Below the pieces are notes generated by a model. It was given only the letters and a program-made list of their open reading frames with translations. It was not told the origin of the DNA and did no database searches. From positions 11,298,501-11,362,500 of the forward strand of contig NZ_CP012673.1 in assembly GCF_002950945.1 (NCBI RefSeq): a stretch of DNA of 64,000 nucleotides, in the 5' to 3' direction. Source of the DNA: Sorangium cellulosum (lineage in GTDB: Bacteria > Myxococcota_A > Polyangia > Polyangiales > Polyangiaceae). The translations under genes were made by a program, and so were the position numbers. Shown here one piece after another: positions 26,873-36,175 of this stretch (positions within the stretch are counted from its first letter, which is position 1; every line of letters starts with the position of its first letter).

Positions 26873-27096
26873 CCGCGCCGCGCAGCCGCGCCGCGCGCCC
26901 CCTCGCGCCGGGCCGGGCAGCTCGGCCGCACCTCCGCCCGCCAGGCGCCCCCGCGCGCCTCCCGTGCTTCGTGCGCCCGGCACTAGCCAAGCTGGGCGGT
27001 CGCCTTTACCAAGGGAGGACACACGCGCGCCGGCCGAAGCGAGCCGGCCGTGCGCCTCCGCCGGCCCAAGGCCCCCAACCAGGAACGACAACGAGA

Positions 27097-29142
27097 ATGA
27101 CCGTAGCGACCGACAATCCCCTGCTCTCTCTCGGCTTCGAGATCCCGTTCGATCGCATCCGGAGCGAGCACGTCGAGCCCGCGGTGCGCGCGCTGCTCGA
27201 GGACGCCCGCGCCCGTCTCGAGGCCCTCGTCGCGACGCCCGGCCCCCGCACCTACGAGAACACCCTCGGCGCGCTCGAGGGTGTCACGGAGCGGCTCGAC
27301 CGCGCGATGAACGTCGTCTCGCACCTCGAGTCGACCGCGACCACGCCCGAGCTGCGCGCCGCGTACAACGCCGTCCAGCCGGAGGTGAGCGAGTTCCTGA
27401 GCGGCATCGCCCTGAACGAGGGCGTCTACGGCGCGCTCAAGGCGTACGCGGCCGCGCCCGAGGCCGCGGCGCTGACCGGCCCCCGGCGCCGCTTCTTCAC
27501 GAAGACCCTCGACGACTTCCGGCGCAGCGGCGCCGAGCTCGAGCCCGCCGGCAAGAAGCGCCTCTCCGAGATCGACGTCGAGCTCGCGACGCTCACCCTG
27601 CGCTTCTCGCAGAACGTGCTCGACGCGACGAACGCCTTCGAGTTCGTCGTCGAGGACCCCGCCCGCCTCGCCGGCCTGCCGCCGAGCGCGGTCGAGGCCG
27701 CCCGCCAGAGCGCCGAGGACAAGGGCGTGAAGGGCTACCGCTTCACCCTCCAGGCGCCGAGCTACATCCCGGTGCTCACCTACCTCGACGACGCCTCGGT
27801 CCGGGAGCGCTTCTACCGCGCCTTCAACACCCGTGCGACCGAGGGCGACCACGACAACCGCCCGATCATCGGCCGGGTCCTCGAGCTCCGCCGCGAGAAG
27901 GCGAAGCTGCTCGGCTACGGGAGCTTCGCCGACCTGGTCCTGGAGGACCGCATGGCGAAGACGGGCGCGGAGGCGCGCCGCTTCGTCGCCACGCTGCGCG
28001 CGCGCACCGAGCCCGTCTTCGAGCGCGAGAAGGAGGAGCTCGCCGCCTTCCGCCGCGAGCTCGAGGGCCCGGGCGCGCCGCCGATCGCGCCGTGGGACGT
28101 CAGCTACTACGCCGAGAAGCTCCGCCGTGCCCGCTACGACTTCGACGACGAGGCGCTCCGCCCCTATTTCCCGCTGGATCGTGTCGTCAGCGGCCTGTTC
28201 GAGATCGCCCACCGCCTCTACGGCGTGCGCATCGAGCCCTGGCAGGACGCCCCCACCTGGCACCGGAGCGTCCGCGCCTACCGGCTGATCGAGGCCGACG
28301 GCGCCCAGAGCGCCGCGTTCTACCTCGACTTCGCGCCGCGCGAGCAGAAGCGCGACGGCGCGTGGATGCACGGGCTCGTCACGGGCGTCCCGCAGAGCGG
28401 CTCCGGCGACGACGCGCGCCACCTCGAGGTCCTCGCGGGCAGCTTCACCCCGCCCGTCGGCGGGCGCCCCGCGCTCTTGAACCACCGCGAGGTCGAGACG
28501 TTGTTCCACGAGTTCGGGCACATGATGCACCACGCCTCGAGCCGGGTGCCGATCCGGAGCCTGGCCGGCACCAACGTCGCCTGGGACTTCGTCGAGCTGC
28601 CCTCGCAGATCATGGAGAACTGGTGCTGGGAGCGGGAGGCGCTCGACCTGTTCGCCCGCCACCACGAGACGGGCGCTCCGATCCCGGACGCCCTGCTCCA
28701 GCGGATGCGCGCGGCGCGCACGTTCCGCGCCGGCGCCGCGACCATGCGCCAGCTCGGGTTCGCCGAGATCGACCTCGCGCTGCACATCGACTGGACCCCC
28801 GAGCGCGGCGACGCCGTCGAGTTCGCGCGCGAGGTCATGTCGCGGTACTCGCCGGTCCCGCTGCCCGAGGGCTACGCCATGCTCGCCGGCTTCTCCCACC
28901 TGTTCTCGAGCCCGGTGGGCTACGCCGCCGGCTACTACTCGTACAAGTGGGCCGAGGTGCTCGACGCCGACGCCTTCTCCCGCTTCCAGCAGGAGGGCCT
29001 CTTCAGCCGGCAGGTCGGCGACGCGTTCCGGAGCCAGATCCTCGCGCTCGGCGACACCCAGGACCCGATGGACCTCTACAAGAGCTTCCGCGGCCGCGAG
29101 CCCACCCTCGACGCCCTCCTCCAGCGCAGCGGCCTCGCCTGA
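27097..29142 (+). CDS. M3-family oligopeptidase (oligopeptidase A/Dcp type)
   Basis: 681 residues from the ATG at 27097 (MTVATDNPLLSLGFEIPF), matching the family N-terminus and length. The zinc site is complete: HEFGH (H471, E472, H475) in VETLFHEFGHMMHHASS, with the third ligand Glu expected in ENWCWERE. Other M3 landmarks are WDVSYYAEKLR, YLDFAPREQKR and GYYSYKWAEVLDADAF. It is a cytoplasmic metallopeptidase that degrades short peptides, including signal-peptide fragments. No signal peptide is seen. It lies on the same strand as the dehydrogenase, 224 bp downstream, probably as its own unit. Confidence 0.95.
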   Translation: MTVATDNPLLSLGFEIPFDRIRSEHVEPAVRALLEDARARLEALVATPGPRTYENTLGALEGVTERLDRAMNVVSHLESTATTPELRAAYNAVQPEVSEFLSGIALNEGVYGALKAYAAAPEAAALTGPRRRFFTKTLDDFRRSGAELEPAGKKRLSEIDVELATLTLRFSQNVLDATNAFEFVVEDPARLAGLPPSAVEAARQSAEDKGVKGYRFTLQAPSYIPVLTYLDDASVRERFYRAFNTRATEGDHDNRPIIGRVLELRREKAKLLGYGSFADLVLEDRMAKTGAEARRFVATLRARTEPVFEREKEELAAFRRELEGPGAPPIAPWDVSYYAEKLRRARYDFDDEALRPYFPLDRVVSGLFEIAHRLYGVRIEPWQDAPTWHRSVRAYRLIEADGAQSAAFYLDFAPREQKRDGAWMHGLVTGVPQSGSGDDARHLEVLAGSFTPPVGGRPALLNHREVETLFHEFGHMMHHASSRVPIRSLAGTNVAWDFVELPSQIMENWCWEREALDLFARHHETGAPIPDALLQRMRAARTFRAGAATMRQLGFAEIDLALHIDWTPERGDAVEFAREVMSRYSPVPLPEGYAMLAGFSHLFSSPVGYAAGYYSYKWAEVLDADAFSRFQQEGLFSRQVGDAFRSQILALGDTQDPMDLYKSFRGREPTLDALLQRSGLA

Positions 29143-29446
29143 TCCCCGCGGGCGAAATTTTCCAGCCACAGCCAACTTAATCGGTTCCGCTGCGGCCCAG
29201 CTCTCGGCCCGCCGGGCGGCTGGGCCTGACACGCCGTCGACACACAGGCTCCGAGATTTTTTTCGCTCCACCGCGAGATCGCGTGAAGGACCGGAGGGCA
29301 TCTCGGCATCAAGACCGCCGAGAGGACTCGGTCGGCGCATGCCTCACCCTGCGTCGCACGTCACCCATGCGCTGACGAAACGCTGACGAAAACGAACCCT
29401 GTGGTGCGCTGCGCGGCCCCTCGGCGGAGGCCCGGCGGCACCGTTG

Positions 29447-29640
29447 CATCCGCGTCGCGACGACGGCGCGGCAAGGCCACGTCTCGCGACAGCGACAGGA
29501 TCGTGCGCGCCCTCGCTCCATGAAGTTGTGTTAAGGACCCAATGTGCCCTCTCGCACAAAGCTGGCTTTGATCACAAAATCGACTGACACCGATTGATAA
29601 AGAGAGATCAGCGGACTATCTACATCGCCGGTCGCGTTGG
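29447..29640 (+). repeat. Leader repeat, copy A (matches 31654-31850)
   Basis: About 190 bp of direct repeat shared with the leader of the second CxxCH lipoprotein gene. Shared landmarks are CATCCGCGTCGCG, CCACGTCTCGCG, GCGACAGGA, CCATGAAGTTG, GATCACAAAATCGA, GATTGATAAA and CGGACTATCTA. It is less GC-rich than its surroundings and probably carries the promoter. Here it leads not into an intact gene but into the tail relic just downstream. Confidence 0.75.
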
Positions 29641-29656
29641 TGAACCGCTTCAGATC

Positions 29657-29743
29657 CCCTCGTCGGAGGGCATCGCGGGCACGCTCGGCGGCTCAACCAC
29701 GCGTTGCTCGCGCTCCCCCTCACGAGCGCAGCAGGAAACCAAC
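29657..29743 (+). pseudogene. Relic 3' end of a third CxxCH-lipoprotein paralogue
   Basis: The bases encode SEGIAGTLGGSTT followed by 3'-flank sequence. This matches the extreme C-terminus (SEGIAGTLGGSTTH) and the post-stop flank of the gene ending at 33439. The stop codon is lost. Placed directly after leader copy A, it looks like a gene whose body was deleted, leaving the leader and tail. Confidence 0.72.
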
Positions 29744-29824
29744 CATGCTTCGTACGGTTCTGACGAAGGGCCTCCTGGCAAGCCGACATTCACCGAACAT
29801 CAGGCAGGTCGCCTGAAGGGTCGC

Positions 29825-29863
29825 GTCGCGTCGGCGCCACCGACGCGACCGTCCTGCGCAGGA
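29825..29863 (+). promoter_or_regulatory. Leader hairpin and SD-containing palindrome before the first CxxCH gene
   Basis: A 10-bp stem GTCGCGTCGG / CCGACGCGAC with a 5-nt loop is at 29825-29849. The 12-bp palindrome TCCTGCGCAGGA at 29852-29863 overlaps the Shine-Dalgarno AGGAG. These could affect ribosome access. The structures are seen; the regulatory role is speculation. Confidence 0.35.
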
Positions 29864-29869
29864 GCCACC

Positions 29870-31492
29870 ATGTCGCTTCGTTATCTCTCCACTTCCCCCT
29901 TCATCGCGGCGGTCATGTGCGTCGCGGCGTCCGCCTCTCTGGCCGCGTGCGGCGACGCGAGCGCGCCCGGCGAGCTCGCCGGCGGCGGCGCCGAGGAGCT
30001 CGCCGCGGAGGGCGGGCAGGCGCTGTCGGTCCCGCTGGACATCGACACGCAGCGCTCGCTGATCCTCACGAAGGCCACGGACCCGCTGGCGGTCAGCCGC
30101 TTCCCGCTCCAGTTCGTCCTCGACCAGCTCATCATGAGGGCGGGGACCGGGGATCAACAGACCGCCCTCGATCTCTACCAGCGCTGGTGGGACTACTTCA
30201 ACCGTTCCGATGGGGCGGCTCAGTTCACCGATGTCCCCCATTGCAGCGACCAGACCCACAGCGAGGGTTGGTTCACGCTCAACGGCTACCGGATCCAGTG
30301 CCCCCGGCGGGAGGGCCGCCTCGCCACGAGCGATCCGTTCGACCCGAGCTCGCCGGACTTCATGGAGCCGCTCGCGGTCGTGAACCGCTTCGATCTCGCG
30401 CCGCAAGACGGCTCGCACTGCGGCGAGTACCGGATCGTCTACGGCAAGAAGTCGGCCGGCCAGGCCGACCGCAACCTGATCATCTTCGAGGCCCAGCTCC
30501 CGAACCCCCACCCCGAGTGCGGCGTCGCCGCGTGCCTCCCGGTCGCCGAGTTCTGGGCGCGCCTGCCGACCCTGAGCGCCGCCGAGCGCGCCCAGGAGCT
30601 CGAGACGTTCTTCACCGTCGGCCTGCTCGACGCCGGCTTCGGTCCGGTTCTCCACCCGGACAACTACGCCGACGCGGTCCACGGCCCCGCAGGCCGGCCC
30701 GGCACGGGCCAGATCCGCACCAACCAGTTCATGGGCAACCCCGGCGCTCCCACGCAGGTCCAGCCCGGCCAGGACTGGGGGCTCCGCGAGTTCAAGCTCG
30801 TGAAGGCCGCAGATGGGCCGAACGGCCAGCCGCGGCTCCACGTCAAGCCGGTCCCGGTGGAGGAGAACCCCTTCGCCGACCTGTTCGGCGTGAACTTCGA
30901 CCCCAGCGACCCCCGCAAGGCGTCGTTCATGGACGACTTCCTGGAGTCGGTGGACAAGCTCACGACCTTCAGCTCCAACATCAACGACATCCAGCTCAAG
31001 GGCTCGACGCAGGCCCTCTACAACGCGGGCGAGAGCCTCGTCAGGAGCGACAACGACTACGCGCTCCAGCTGGAGCCGCCGTTCAATTTCCCGTGGAACT
31101 TCGAGCTGCGCGACCGGATCCAGGCCGAGCTCGTGCGCCTCGGGCGGGACACCCTCTTCTCGCCCTGGGACGTGGCCGCGCGCGCCACGACCCAGTCGTG
31201 CGCCGGGTGCCATCAGCTGAGCGACGGACAGCCGCTCGGCAACGGCGTGACGTGGCCCAGGAAGGAGCCCGAGAAGCCCGTGGACGAGCAGGAGTTCCGG
31301 TTCGTCCATGTCAGGGAGGACGGGGAGCTCTCGCAGGCGCTCACCCATTCGTTCCTCCCGCACCGCGACGGCGTCCTCAAGGCGTTCCTCGCGGCGCACA
31401 CGGGCGGGAACACGTGCTCCCCGCCGGCGGCCGCGTTCGCGGTGGACAGCGACGAGCCGGTCCCCACGCTCGGCGGCTCGACGACGCACTGA
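29870..31492 (+). CDS. CxxCH-containing lipoprotein, paralogue 1
   Basis: 540 residues from the ATG at 29870, with AGGAG 5-6 nt upstream. The lipoprotein signal ends in ASLAAC. There is no named family I can assign. It shares with the gene downstream the blocks LYQRWWDYF, VVNRFDLAPQDGSHCGEYRI, LIIFEAQLPNPHPECG, GQIRTNQFM, LREFKLVKA, and TTQSCAGCHQ. That single CxxCH is conserved in both copies and is a candidate covalent heme-c site. It ends in VPTLGGSTTH. As an exported lipoprotein it would mature heme in the periplasm. A redox or peroxidase-like role is possible but not shown. It is tandem with paralogue 2. Confidence 0.75.
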   Translation: MSLRYLSTSPFIAAVMCVAASASLAACGDASAPGELAGGGAEELAAEGGQALSVPLDIDTQRSLILTKATDPLAVSRFPLQFVLDQLIMRAGTGDQQTALDLYQRWWDYFNRSDGAAQFTDVPHCSDQTHSEGWFTLNGYRIQCPRREGRLATSDPFDPSSPDFMEPLAVVNRFDLAPQDGSHCGEYRIVYGKKSAGQADRNLIIFEAQLPNPHPECGVAACLPVAEFWARLPTLSAAERAQELETFFTVGLLDAGFGPVLHPDNYADAVHGPAGRPGTGQIRTNQFMGNPGAPTQVQPGQDWGLREFKLVKAADGPNGQPRLHVKPVPVEENPFADLFGVNFDPSDPRKASFMDDFLESVDKLTTFSSNINDIQLKGSTQALYNAGESLVRSDNDYALQLEPPFNFPWNFELRDRIQAELVRLGRDTLFSPWDVAARATTQSCAGCHQLSDGQPLGNGVTWPRKEPEKPVDEQEFRFVHVREDGELSQALTHSFLPHRDGVLKAFLAAHTGGNTCSPPAAAFAVDSDEPVPTLGGSTTH

Positions 31493-31508
31493 GCCCGCGC
31501 CTCGCGGA

Positions 31509-31534
31509 GCGCCTGCGCCTCGCCGCGCAGGCGC
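31509..31534 (+). terminator. Hairpin downstream of CxxCH paralogue 1
   Basis: A 9-bp stem GCGCCTGCG / CGCAGGCGC with an 8-nt loop lies 17 bp past the stop. There is no clear T-run, so rho-independence is uncertain. Confidence 0.45.
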
Positions 31535-31653
31535 GCGCTCTCCCCGTCACCACATCTCCAACATCGTCCCTGGCAGTCGCTGACCCGCGCCCGGGGGCTG
31601 CCCCTGGCATCCGGCGACGGCGACGCGCCCGTCACACGGCCATTCGAACAGGC

Positions 31654-31850
31654 CATCCGCGTCGCGGCAATCGCGCGGCAAGACCACGTCTCGCGGCAGC
31701 GACAGGACCGTGTGCGCCCTCGTTCCATGAAGTTGCGTGAAGAACCAGACGTGCCATTTCTCACAACACTCTTTTGATCACAAAATCGATCTAACATCGA
31801 TTGATAAATAGAAGTCCGCGGACTATCTATATCGCCGACCGGGTCGCTCC
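31654..31850 (+). repeat. Leader repeat, copy B (matches 29447-29640)
   Basis: Direct repeat of the region at 29447, here immediately before paralogue 2. The 435-bp gap 31493-31927 holds this repeat, the hairpin at 31509 and no gene. The relatively AT-rich core (GATCACAAAATCGAT ... GATTGATAAA ... GGACTATCTATATCG) is the best promoter candidate of the locus. Exact -35/-10 positions cannot be fixed. Confidence 0.7.
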
Positions 31851-31927
31851 GAGAGCGAACACGAGCGCCCGTGTCCATTCGCCCACTCCGGTGCGGCAAT
31901 TTCGAGCCTATTTGACAGGAGCGATCG

Positions 31928-33439
31928 ATGATCTTCCGCCATTTCTCCAAGCTCTCCCTCATCGCGACGATCAGCGCGGTCGGGGCCTCCTTCATGGGCG
32001 CCTGCACCGCAGGGCCCCCGTCCGACGATCTCGCGGGCGACGGCGATCTCGAGCTCACGCAGGAGGGCCAGGAGGCCCTGGCGTGCAGCCCGATCCCGAA
32101 CATCTCGCTGGAGCGCTCGCTCATCGTCACGGACGCGGCGGCCCTGGCGAAGTTCCCTCTCGACACCGTCCTCGATCATCTCCTCTCCACGGCGAGCGCC
32201 GGCCCGAGCGCGCTGGAGCTCTACCAGCGCTGGTGGGACTCGCAGAACGACACCGCGGGCGCCGTCTTCCCGGACGCGATCCACTGCGACGCGGACGGCT
32301 CCACGATCAACGGGTTCCCGGTCCAGTGCCCCAGGAACGAGGGCTCGCTCGCCTCGAGCGATCCGTTCGACAGCGCCGCCACGAACCCTGATTTCATGAA
32401 GCCGGTCGCGATCGTGAACCGCTTCGACCTCGCGCCGCTCGACGGCGCGCACTGCGGCGAGTACCGCATCATCTACGCGAAGCGGTCCTCCGGCGTCCTC
32501 GATCGCAACCTGATCATCCTGGAGGCCCAGCTCCCGAACCCGAACCCCGAGTGCGGCATCGCCGCGTGCCGCCCCGTCGCCGAGTTCTGGGCGAACCTCA
32601 CGAGCACGAACAACGCCGTCGATCGCGCCAACGCGCTCGAGACGTTCTACTACGACGGCATCCCCGGCTTCGCTCCGGCGCTCCACCCGGACCACTTCGC
32701 CGAGGGCGCCGGCCAGATCCGGACGAACCAGTTCATGAGCGGCCCGAACGACCAGATCTGGCAGCTCCGCGAGTTCAAGCTCGAGAAGGCGTACGACGGG
32801 CCCGGCGGCGCGGCCAGGCTCTTCTTCAAGCCGACCACGGTCAAGGAGAACCCCTTCGGCGAGCTGTTCAACGTCAACTTCTCGGACTCCCGCACGGCGA
32901 GCTTCCAGACCGATTTCATCTCGCGCGTCGAGCCGCTCATCCCGGCGGGCTCGAACGTGAACCAGATCGTGATGAAGACGCCGGAGCTGTTCAACGCGGG
33001 TCAGAGCAACTCGCAGGGTACCGAGAACGAGTACGCGTTCCACCTGAACGCGGGCGGCGCGAACAACACGTTCATCCAGGCGATCAACGCCGAGGTCGCG
33101 AGCATGAGCCCGCCGCCGCCCCTCCCCGTCTCGGCCGTCCAGGTGGCCGACCGCGCCACGACGCAGTCGTGCGGCGGGTGCCACCAGACGAGCAGCGGCG
33201 ATTACCTCGGCGGCTTCCACACGTGGCCGCAGCACCTGTCGGCCTTCTCGTTCGTGCACGTCGACGAGAACTCGGTGCTCTCGAAGCCGCTCGTGGAGAC
33301 GTTCCTCCCCCACCGCAAGAACGTGCTCCAGAGCTACCTCCAGAGCACCACGTGCGACGCCTGCACGTCGTCGGTCACCGCGTCCGCGTCCTCCTCGGAA
33401 GGCATCGCGGGCACGCTCGGCGGCTCGACCACGCACTGA
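31928..33439 (+). CDS. CxxCH-containing lipoprotein, paralogue 2
   Basis: 503 residues; AGGAG precedes the ATG at 31928. The lipoprotein signal ends in FMGAC. It is clearly homologous along its length to the gene at 29870: LYQRWWDSQND, VNRFDLAPLDGAHCGEYRI, ILEAQLPNPNPECGIAAC, GQIRTNQFM, LREFKLEKAYDG, TTQSCGGCHQ and FLPHRKNVL. The CxxCH motif is retained, supporting function. The C-terminal SEGIAGTLGGSTTH matches the relic at 29657. It arose by tandem duplication together with its leader. Function unknown; exported mono-heme protein is the leading idea. Confidence 0.75.
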   Translation: MIFRHFSKLSLIATISAVGASFMGACTAGPPSDDLAGDGDLELTQEGQEALACSPIPNISLERSLIVTDAAALAKFPLDTVLDHLLSTASAGPSALELYQRWWDSQNDTAGAVFPDAIHCDADGSTINGFPVQCPRNEGSLASSDPFDSAATNPDFMKPVAIVNRFDLAPLDGAHCGEYRIIYAKRSSGVLDRNLIILEAQLPNPNPECGIAACRPVAEFWANLTSTNNAVDRANALETFYYDGIPGFAPALHPDHFAEGAGQIRTNQFMSGPNDQIWQLREFKLEKAYDGPGGAARLFFKPTTVKENPFGELFNVNFSDSRTASFQTDFISRVEPLIPAGSNVNQIVMKTPELFNAGQSNSQGTENEYAFHLNAGGANNTFIQAINAEVASMSPPPPLPVSAVQVADRATTQSCGGCHQTSSGDYLGGFHTWPQHLSAFSFVHVDENSVLSKPLVETFLPHRKNVLQSYLQSTTCDACTSSVTASASSSEGIAGTLGGSTTH

Positions 33440-33633
33440 TCGCGCGCCCCCTCGCGCGCGCAGCAGCAGACCAGCGCGGCTCCGCGCGCTTCCAATGAGC
33501 GCGGGCCGCCCCTGGCCCGGCGAACGCGGCACCCCTCGAATGCCCTGATCCGTTCATTAGGCGCTCCCTGAATGAACCGGTTCAGCCATCCTCCCCTCGC
33601 CAGGCCGCGTTCTCCCAGCCCCAGCATCGCAAC

Positions 33634-34143
33634 GTGAGCGACTGGTTCATCGGCGTCGGGCTCGGCACCGAGTCGCCGCCGTACGACTACACGGGCTCTT
33701 ACCGGGAGCAGACCGTGACCGTGGACGCGTCGCCCGTGCAGGTCGACATCACCACGAACCCGCCGCTCGGCGTCCAGGAGGACACACGCATCGGCATCCT
33801 GCCCATCCGGAGGAGCATCAACTACGTCGCGTCGCTGGGCGGACCGGACCCGTCGAACACCGGCGTGCTCTCCGACGACGACATCACGGACCTCTTGACG
33901 CAGGCGAGGGCGACCAGCGCCCGGTGGCTCGAGCCGCTGTCCTACGGGCTCGCCAGGTGGACCGTCGAGGTCCTGCCCACGGTCGAGGACGTGCCGATGG
34001 TCGAGCAGAACCACGACGGGTGGGTCGCCGAGCTCGGCGGCATGCGGCCCGATCTCGACTGGCCCGCCATCGGGGAGGTCTCGGAGAACGCGGACCTGTA
34101 CCTCGGCGTCTTCCCGGTGCTACGCCGCGGCTTCCACCCGTGA
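33634..34143 (+). CDS. Hypothetical protein
   Basis: 169 residues with a GTG start; no strong ribosome-binding site is seen. The sequence is acidic with beta-strand character (EQTVTVDASPVQVDITTNPP, TRIGILPIRRSINYVAS) and no signal peptide, membrane segment or motif I recognise. GC-rich third positions are consistent with coding. It is followed by a strong 14-bp hairpin. It might be a C-terminal fragment of a larger secreted protein, but no upstream in-frame continuation is visible. Confidence 0.5.
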   Translation: MSDWFIGVGLGTESPPYDYTGSYREQTVTVDASPVQVDITTNPPLGVQEDTRIGILPIRRSINYVASLGGPDPSNTGVLSDDDITDLLTQARATSARWLEPLSYGLARWTVEVLPTVEDVPMVEQNHDGWVAELGGMRPDLDWPAIGEVSENADLYLGVFPVLRRGFHP

Positions 34144-34192
34144 CGTGACCTGACGCAGCGCTCGCGGTTCCTCTCCCGCTCTCCAAAACGAC

Positions 34193-34223
34193 ATCGCTCC
34201 TCCGGCGACGCCGGAGGAGCGAT
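34193..34223. terminator. Perfect 14-bp hairpin, bidirectional terminator candidate
   Basis: ATCGCTCCTCCGGC and its exact reverse complement are separated by a 3-nt loop (GAC), between convergent genes ending at 34143 and 34280. The strength and position make a shared terminator likely, although T-tracts are weak on both sides. Confidence 0.8.
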
Positions 34224-34279
34224 GGTTCAGCGGGTCGTGAAGCAGCGTCCGCGCCCGCGAGCCGGGCGCGCGCTCGCCG

Positions 34280-36175
34280 TCAGCGGATCGCGAAGTTGCA
34301 GGCCGACAGGGTGGCGCCGGCCACGGTCTGGGTCATCGCCCAGTTGGTGAGCTCCGAGACCTGCGCCTGCTCGGTCCGGAACGCGTAGTTGTTCGCGAGC
34401 TGGACCTCGGCGCCGCCGGCCGGCTGGATGAACGCCGAGTAGGTCTTCGCCGCCACGTCGATGACCATCCGGACCTTGTACGTCTTGCCGCCGGAGTACG
34501 TGAAGGCGCGATCCGAGAGGTACCGCGAGCCGTTCCGGACCCGGACGTTGCCCTGCTCGTCGAAGATGACGATCGCCGCCATGTCGGTCCAGGCGTCCGC
34601 GGCGCCGCGCGAGAGGCCGACCACGCCGTCGATCCTCGACGCGCTCGGCGTCACGTCCCAGCTCACCGTGAACTTGCCCCGCTGGGCGGCCAGCGACGCG
34701 TTCGACCACTCGCCCGGATCCACGACCGGACACGAGGCCGCCGGCGTCGTCGGGGTCGTGGGCGTCGTCGGCGTGGTCGGCGTCGTGGGCGTCGTCGGCG
34801 TCGTCGTCGCGGGCGCGGTGCCGTACTCGAACGCGCCGAGGTCGACCCCGCCCTCGCTGGGACGCCGGGGCGCCGAGCCGACGGCGAGGAGCGTCGCGCG
34901 CGGCGGGTGGTAGAGCGGCATCGCCAGCGGCGACGGGAACGAGCGCCCCGAGATGCCCGAGGTCGAGCTGACCCCCGCGTTCCGGAGCGGGCTCGACTGG
35001 AGCAGCGTCACGTCGCGCGCGTTCACGTTCGTGAAGCCCGGGTCGCTCACGATCTTCGTCCCCGTGAAGCCGGCGGGCACCGTCGTCCCCGTCGGCACCG
35101 CGTTGTTCACGCCCTTGATCAGCGGGCTGCCCGTCGTCCAGCTCGCGTCGTCGCGGAAGACCTGCACGCTGCCGCCGCCGACGCGGTGGAAGATGTTGTT
35201 GTGCAGCTCGATGCTCTCGATGCCGTCGAACAGGTGGATCGCCGCGCTCGAGCCCTGCATGAGCAGGAACGTGTTGTTCACGAACCGATAACGCCCGTTC
35301 GTCTCGCCGGTGCCGTCGCCGCCCACGCGCACCACGAACTGCGTGTGCGTCTTGCGGAAGACGTTGCCGACCACATCGCCGTCCTCCCGCACGAGGCCGG
35401 GATCCTGCCCGTCGGCGCCGATGAGCTCGAGCTCCTTGTAAAGCCCGCCCTCGATCCAGTTGTAATAGATCTCGTTCCGGCTCGCGCGCGACTTCACGGC
35501 ATTGCCGCCGTTCGCGTCATGGACGTACGAGTATTGCATCCGGAAGACGCCGTTCGGGTACTTCGTCTGGTCCATGCCGATGTAGATCGGGTGCTTCGTC
35601 GTCCCGGCGCCGCACTTGTAGACCTCGACGTACTCCAAGGTGAGCGAGCCAGCGTCCTCGTCGGCGCCGAGGATACCGTGTGCGGGGCAGTCGTGAACCA
35701 CGGTGTCCCGGATGGTGACGTCGTGGCCGTGGTGGAAGATGCAGCGGGACGAGCCGCCGGTCACCTCGAAGCCCTCGAACACGATGTGGTTCGCGTTGAG
35801 CTCGATGGTGTTCGTGCCGCCCCGGAGGAGGGGGCGCTTGCCGTTCACCTTCAGGCCGCGGATCGTGATCTTCGACGTGGCCGTGCCCCACTTCGTGAGC
35901 CGGATGTTCCCCGCGTAGGTCGCGTTGCCGTCGACCTCCACCACGTCGCCCGGCTGCAGACGCCCGGCCACCTCGGTGATCGTCTTGTACGTCCGCGTCG
36001 GGCCGACCTTGTAGGTCGTGCCGGCGGCCTGCTCCTCCGCGTCGAGATCTTCCGCGGCGATGTCCTCGTCGAGCGGCGCGCAGCCGAGACCGACGATGGA
36101 CAGCGCCGCCAGCGAGGCGATGCACTTCCCAGCGGCAAACGACCGCGACCCGAAGCTCTTGATCATCGAGTTCAT
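34280..36175 (-). CDS. Secreted right-handed beta-helix lipoprotein, polysaccharide-lyase-like
   Basis: 631 residues. The lipoprotein signal ends in SIVGLGC. Residues ~55-400 form a pectate-lyase/chondroitinase-type parallel beta-helix: TYKTITEVAGRLQPGDVVEV, then rungs such as IELNANHIVFEGFEVTGG, DVTIRDTVVHDCPAHGI, YRFVNNTFLLMQG and IESIELHNNIFHRVGGG. LGAFEYG ends this part, as often seen in such secreted proteins. A (TTP)n linker follows, then a ~150-residue C-terminal jelly-roll-like domain (WSNASLAAQRGKFTVSWDV). Probably binds or cleaves an acidic polysaccharide. No catalytic residues can be fixed from sequence alone, so lyase activity is an inference. A GGGGGAG stretch precedes the start. 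Confidence 0.8.
   Translation of the reverse strand: MNSMIKSFGSRSFAAGKCIASLAALSIVGLGCAPLDEDIAAEDLDAEEQAAGTTYKVGPTRTYKTITEVAGRLQPGDVVEVDGNATYAGNIRLTKWGTATSKITIRGLKVNGKRPLLRGGTNTIELNANHIVFEGFEVTGGSSRCIFHHGHDVTIRDTVVHDCPAHGILGADEDAGSLTLEYVEVYKCGAGTTKHPIYIGMDQTKYPNGVFRMQYSYVHDANGGNAVKSRASRNEIYYNWIEGGLYKELELIGADGQDPGLVREDGDVVGNVFRKTHTQFVVRVGGDGTGETNGRYRFVNNTFLLMQGSSAAIHLFDGIESIELHNNIFHRVGGGSVQVFRDDASWTTGSPLIKGVNNAVPTGTTVPAGFTGTKIVSDPGFTNVNARDVTLLQSSPLRNAGVSSTSGISGRSFPSPLAMPLYHPPRATLLAVGSAPRRPSEGGVDLGAFEYGTAPATTTPTTPTTPTTPTTPTTPTTPAASCPVVDPGEWSNASLAAQRGKFTVSWDVTPSASRIDGVVGLSRGAADAWTDMAAIVIFDEQGNVRVRNGSRYLSDRAFTYSGGKTYKVRMVIDVAAKTYSAFIQPAGGAEVQLANNYAFRTEQAQVSELTNWAMTQTVAGATLSACNFAIR

Noticed and set aside
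29594..29869. 92-residue N-terminal extension of CxxCH paralogue 1
   Set aside because: It runs through the leader repeat and tail relic; the ATG at 29870 has an SD and starts a lipoprotein signal.
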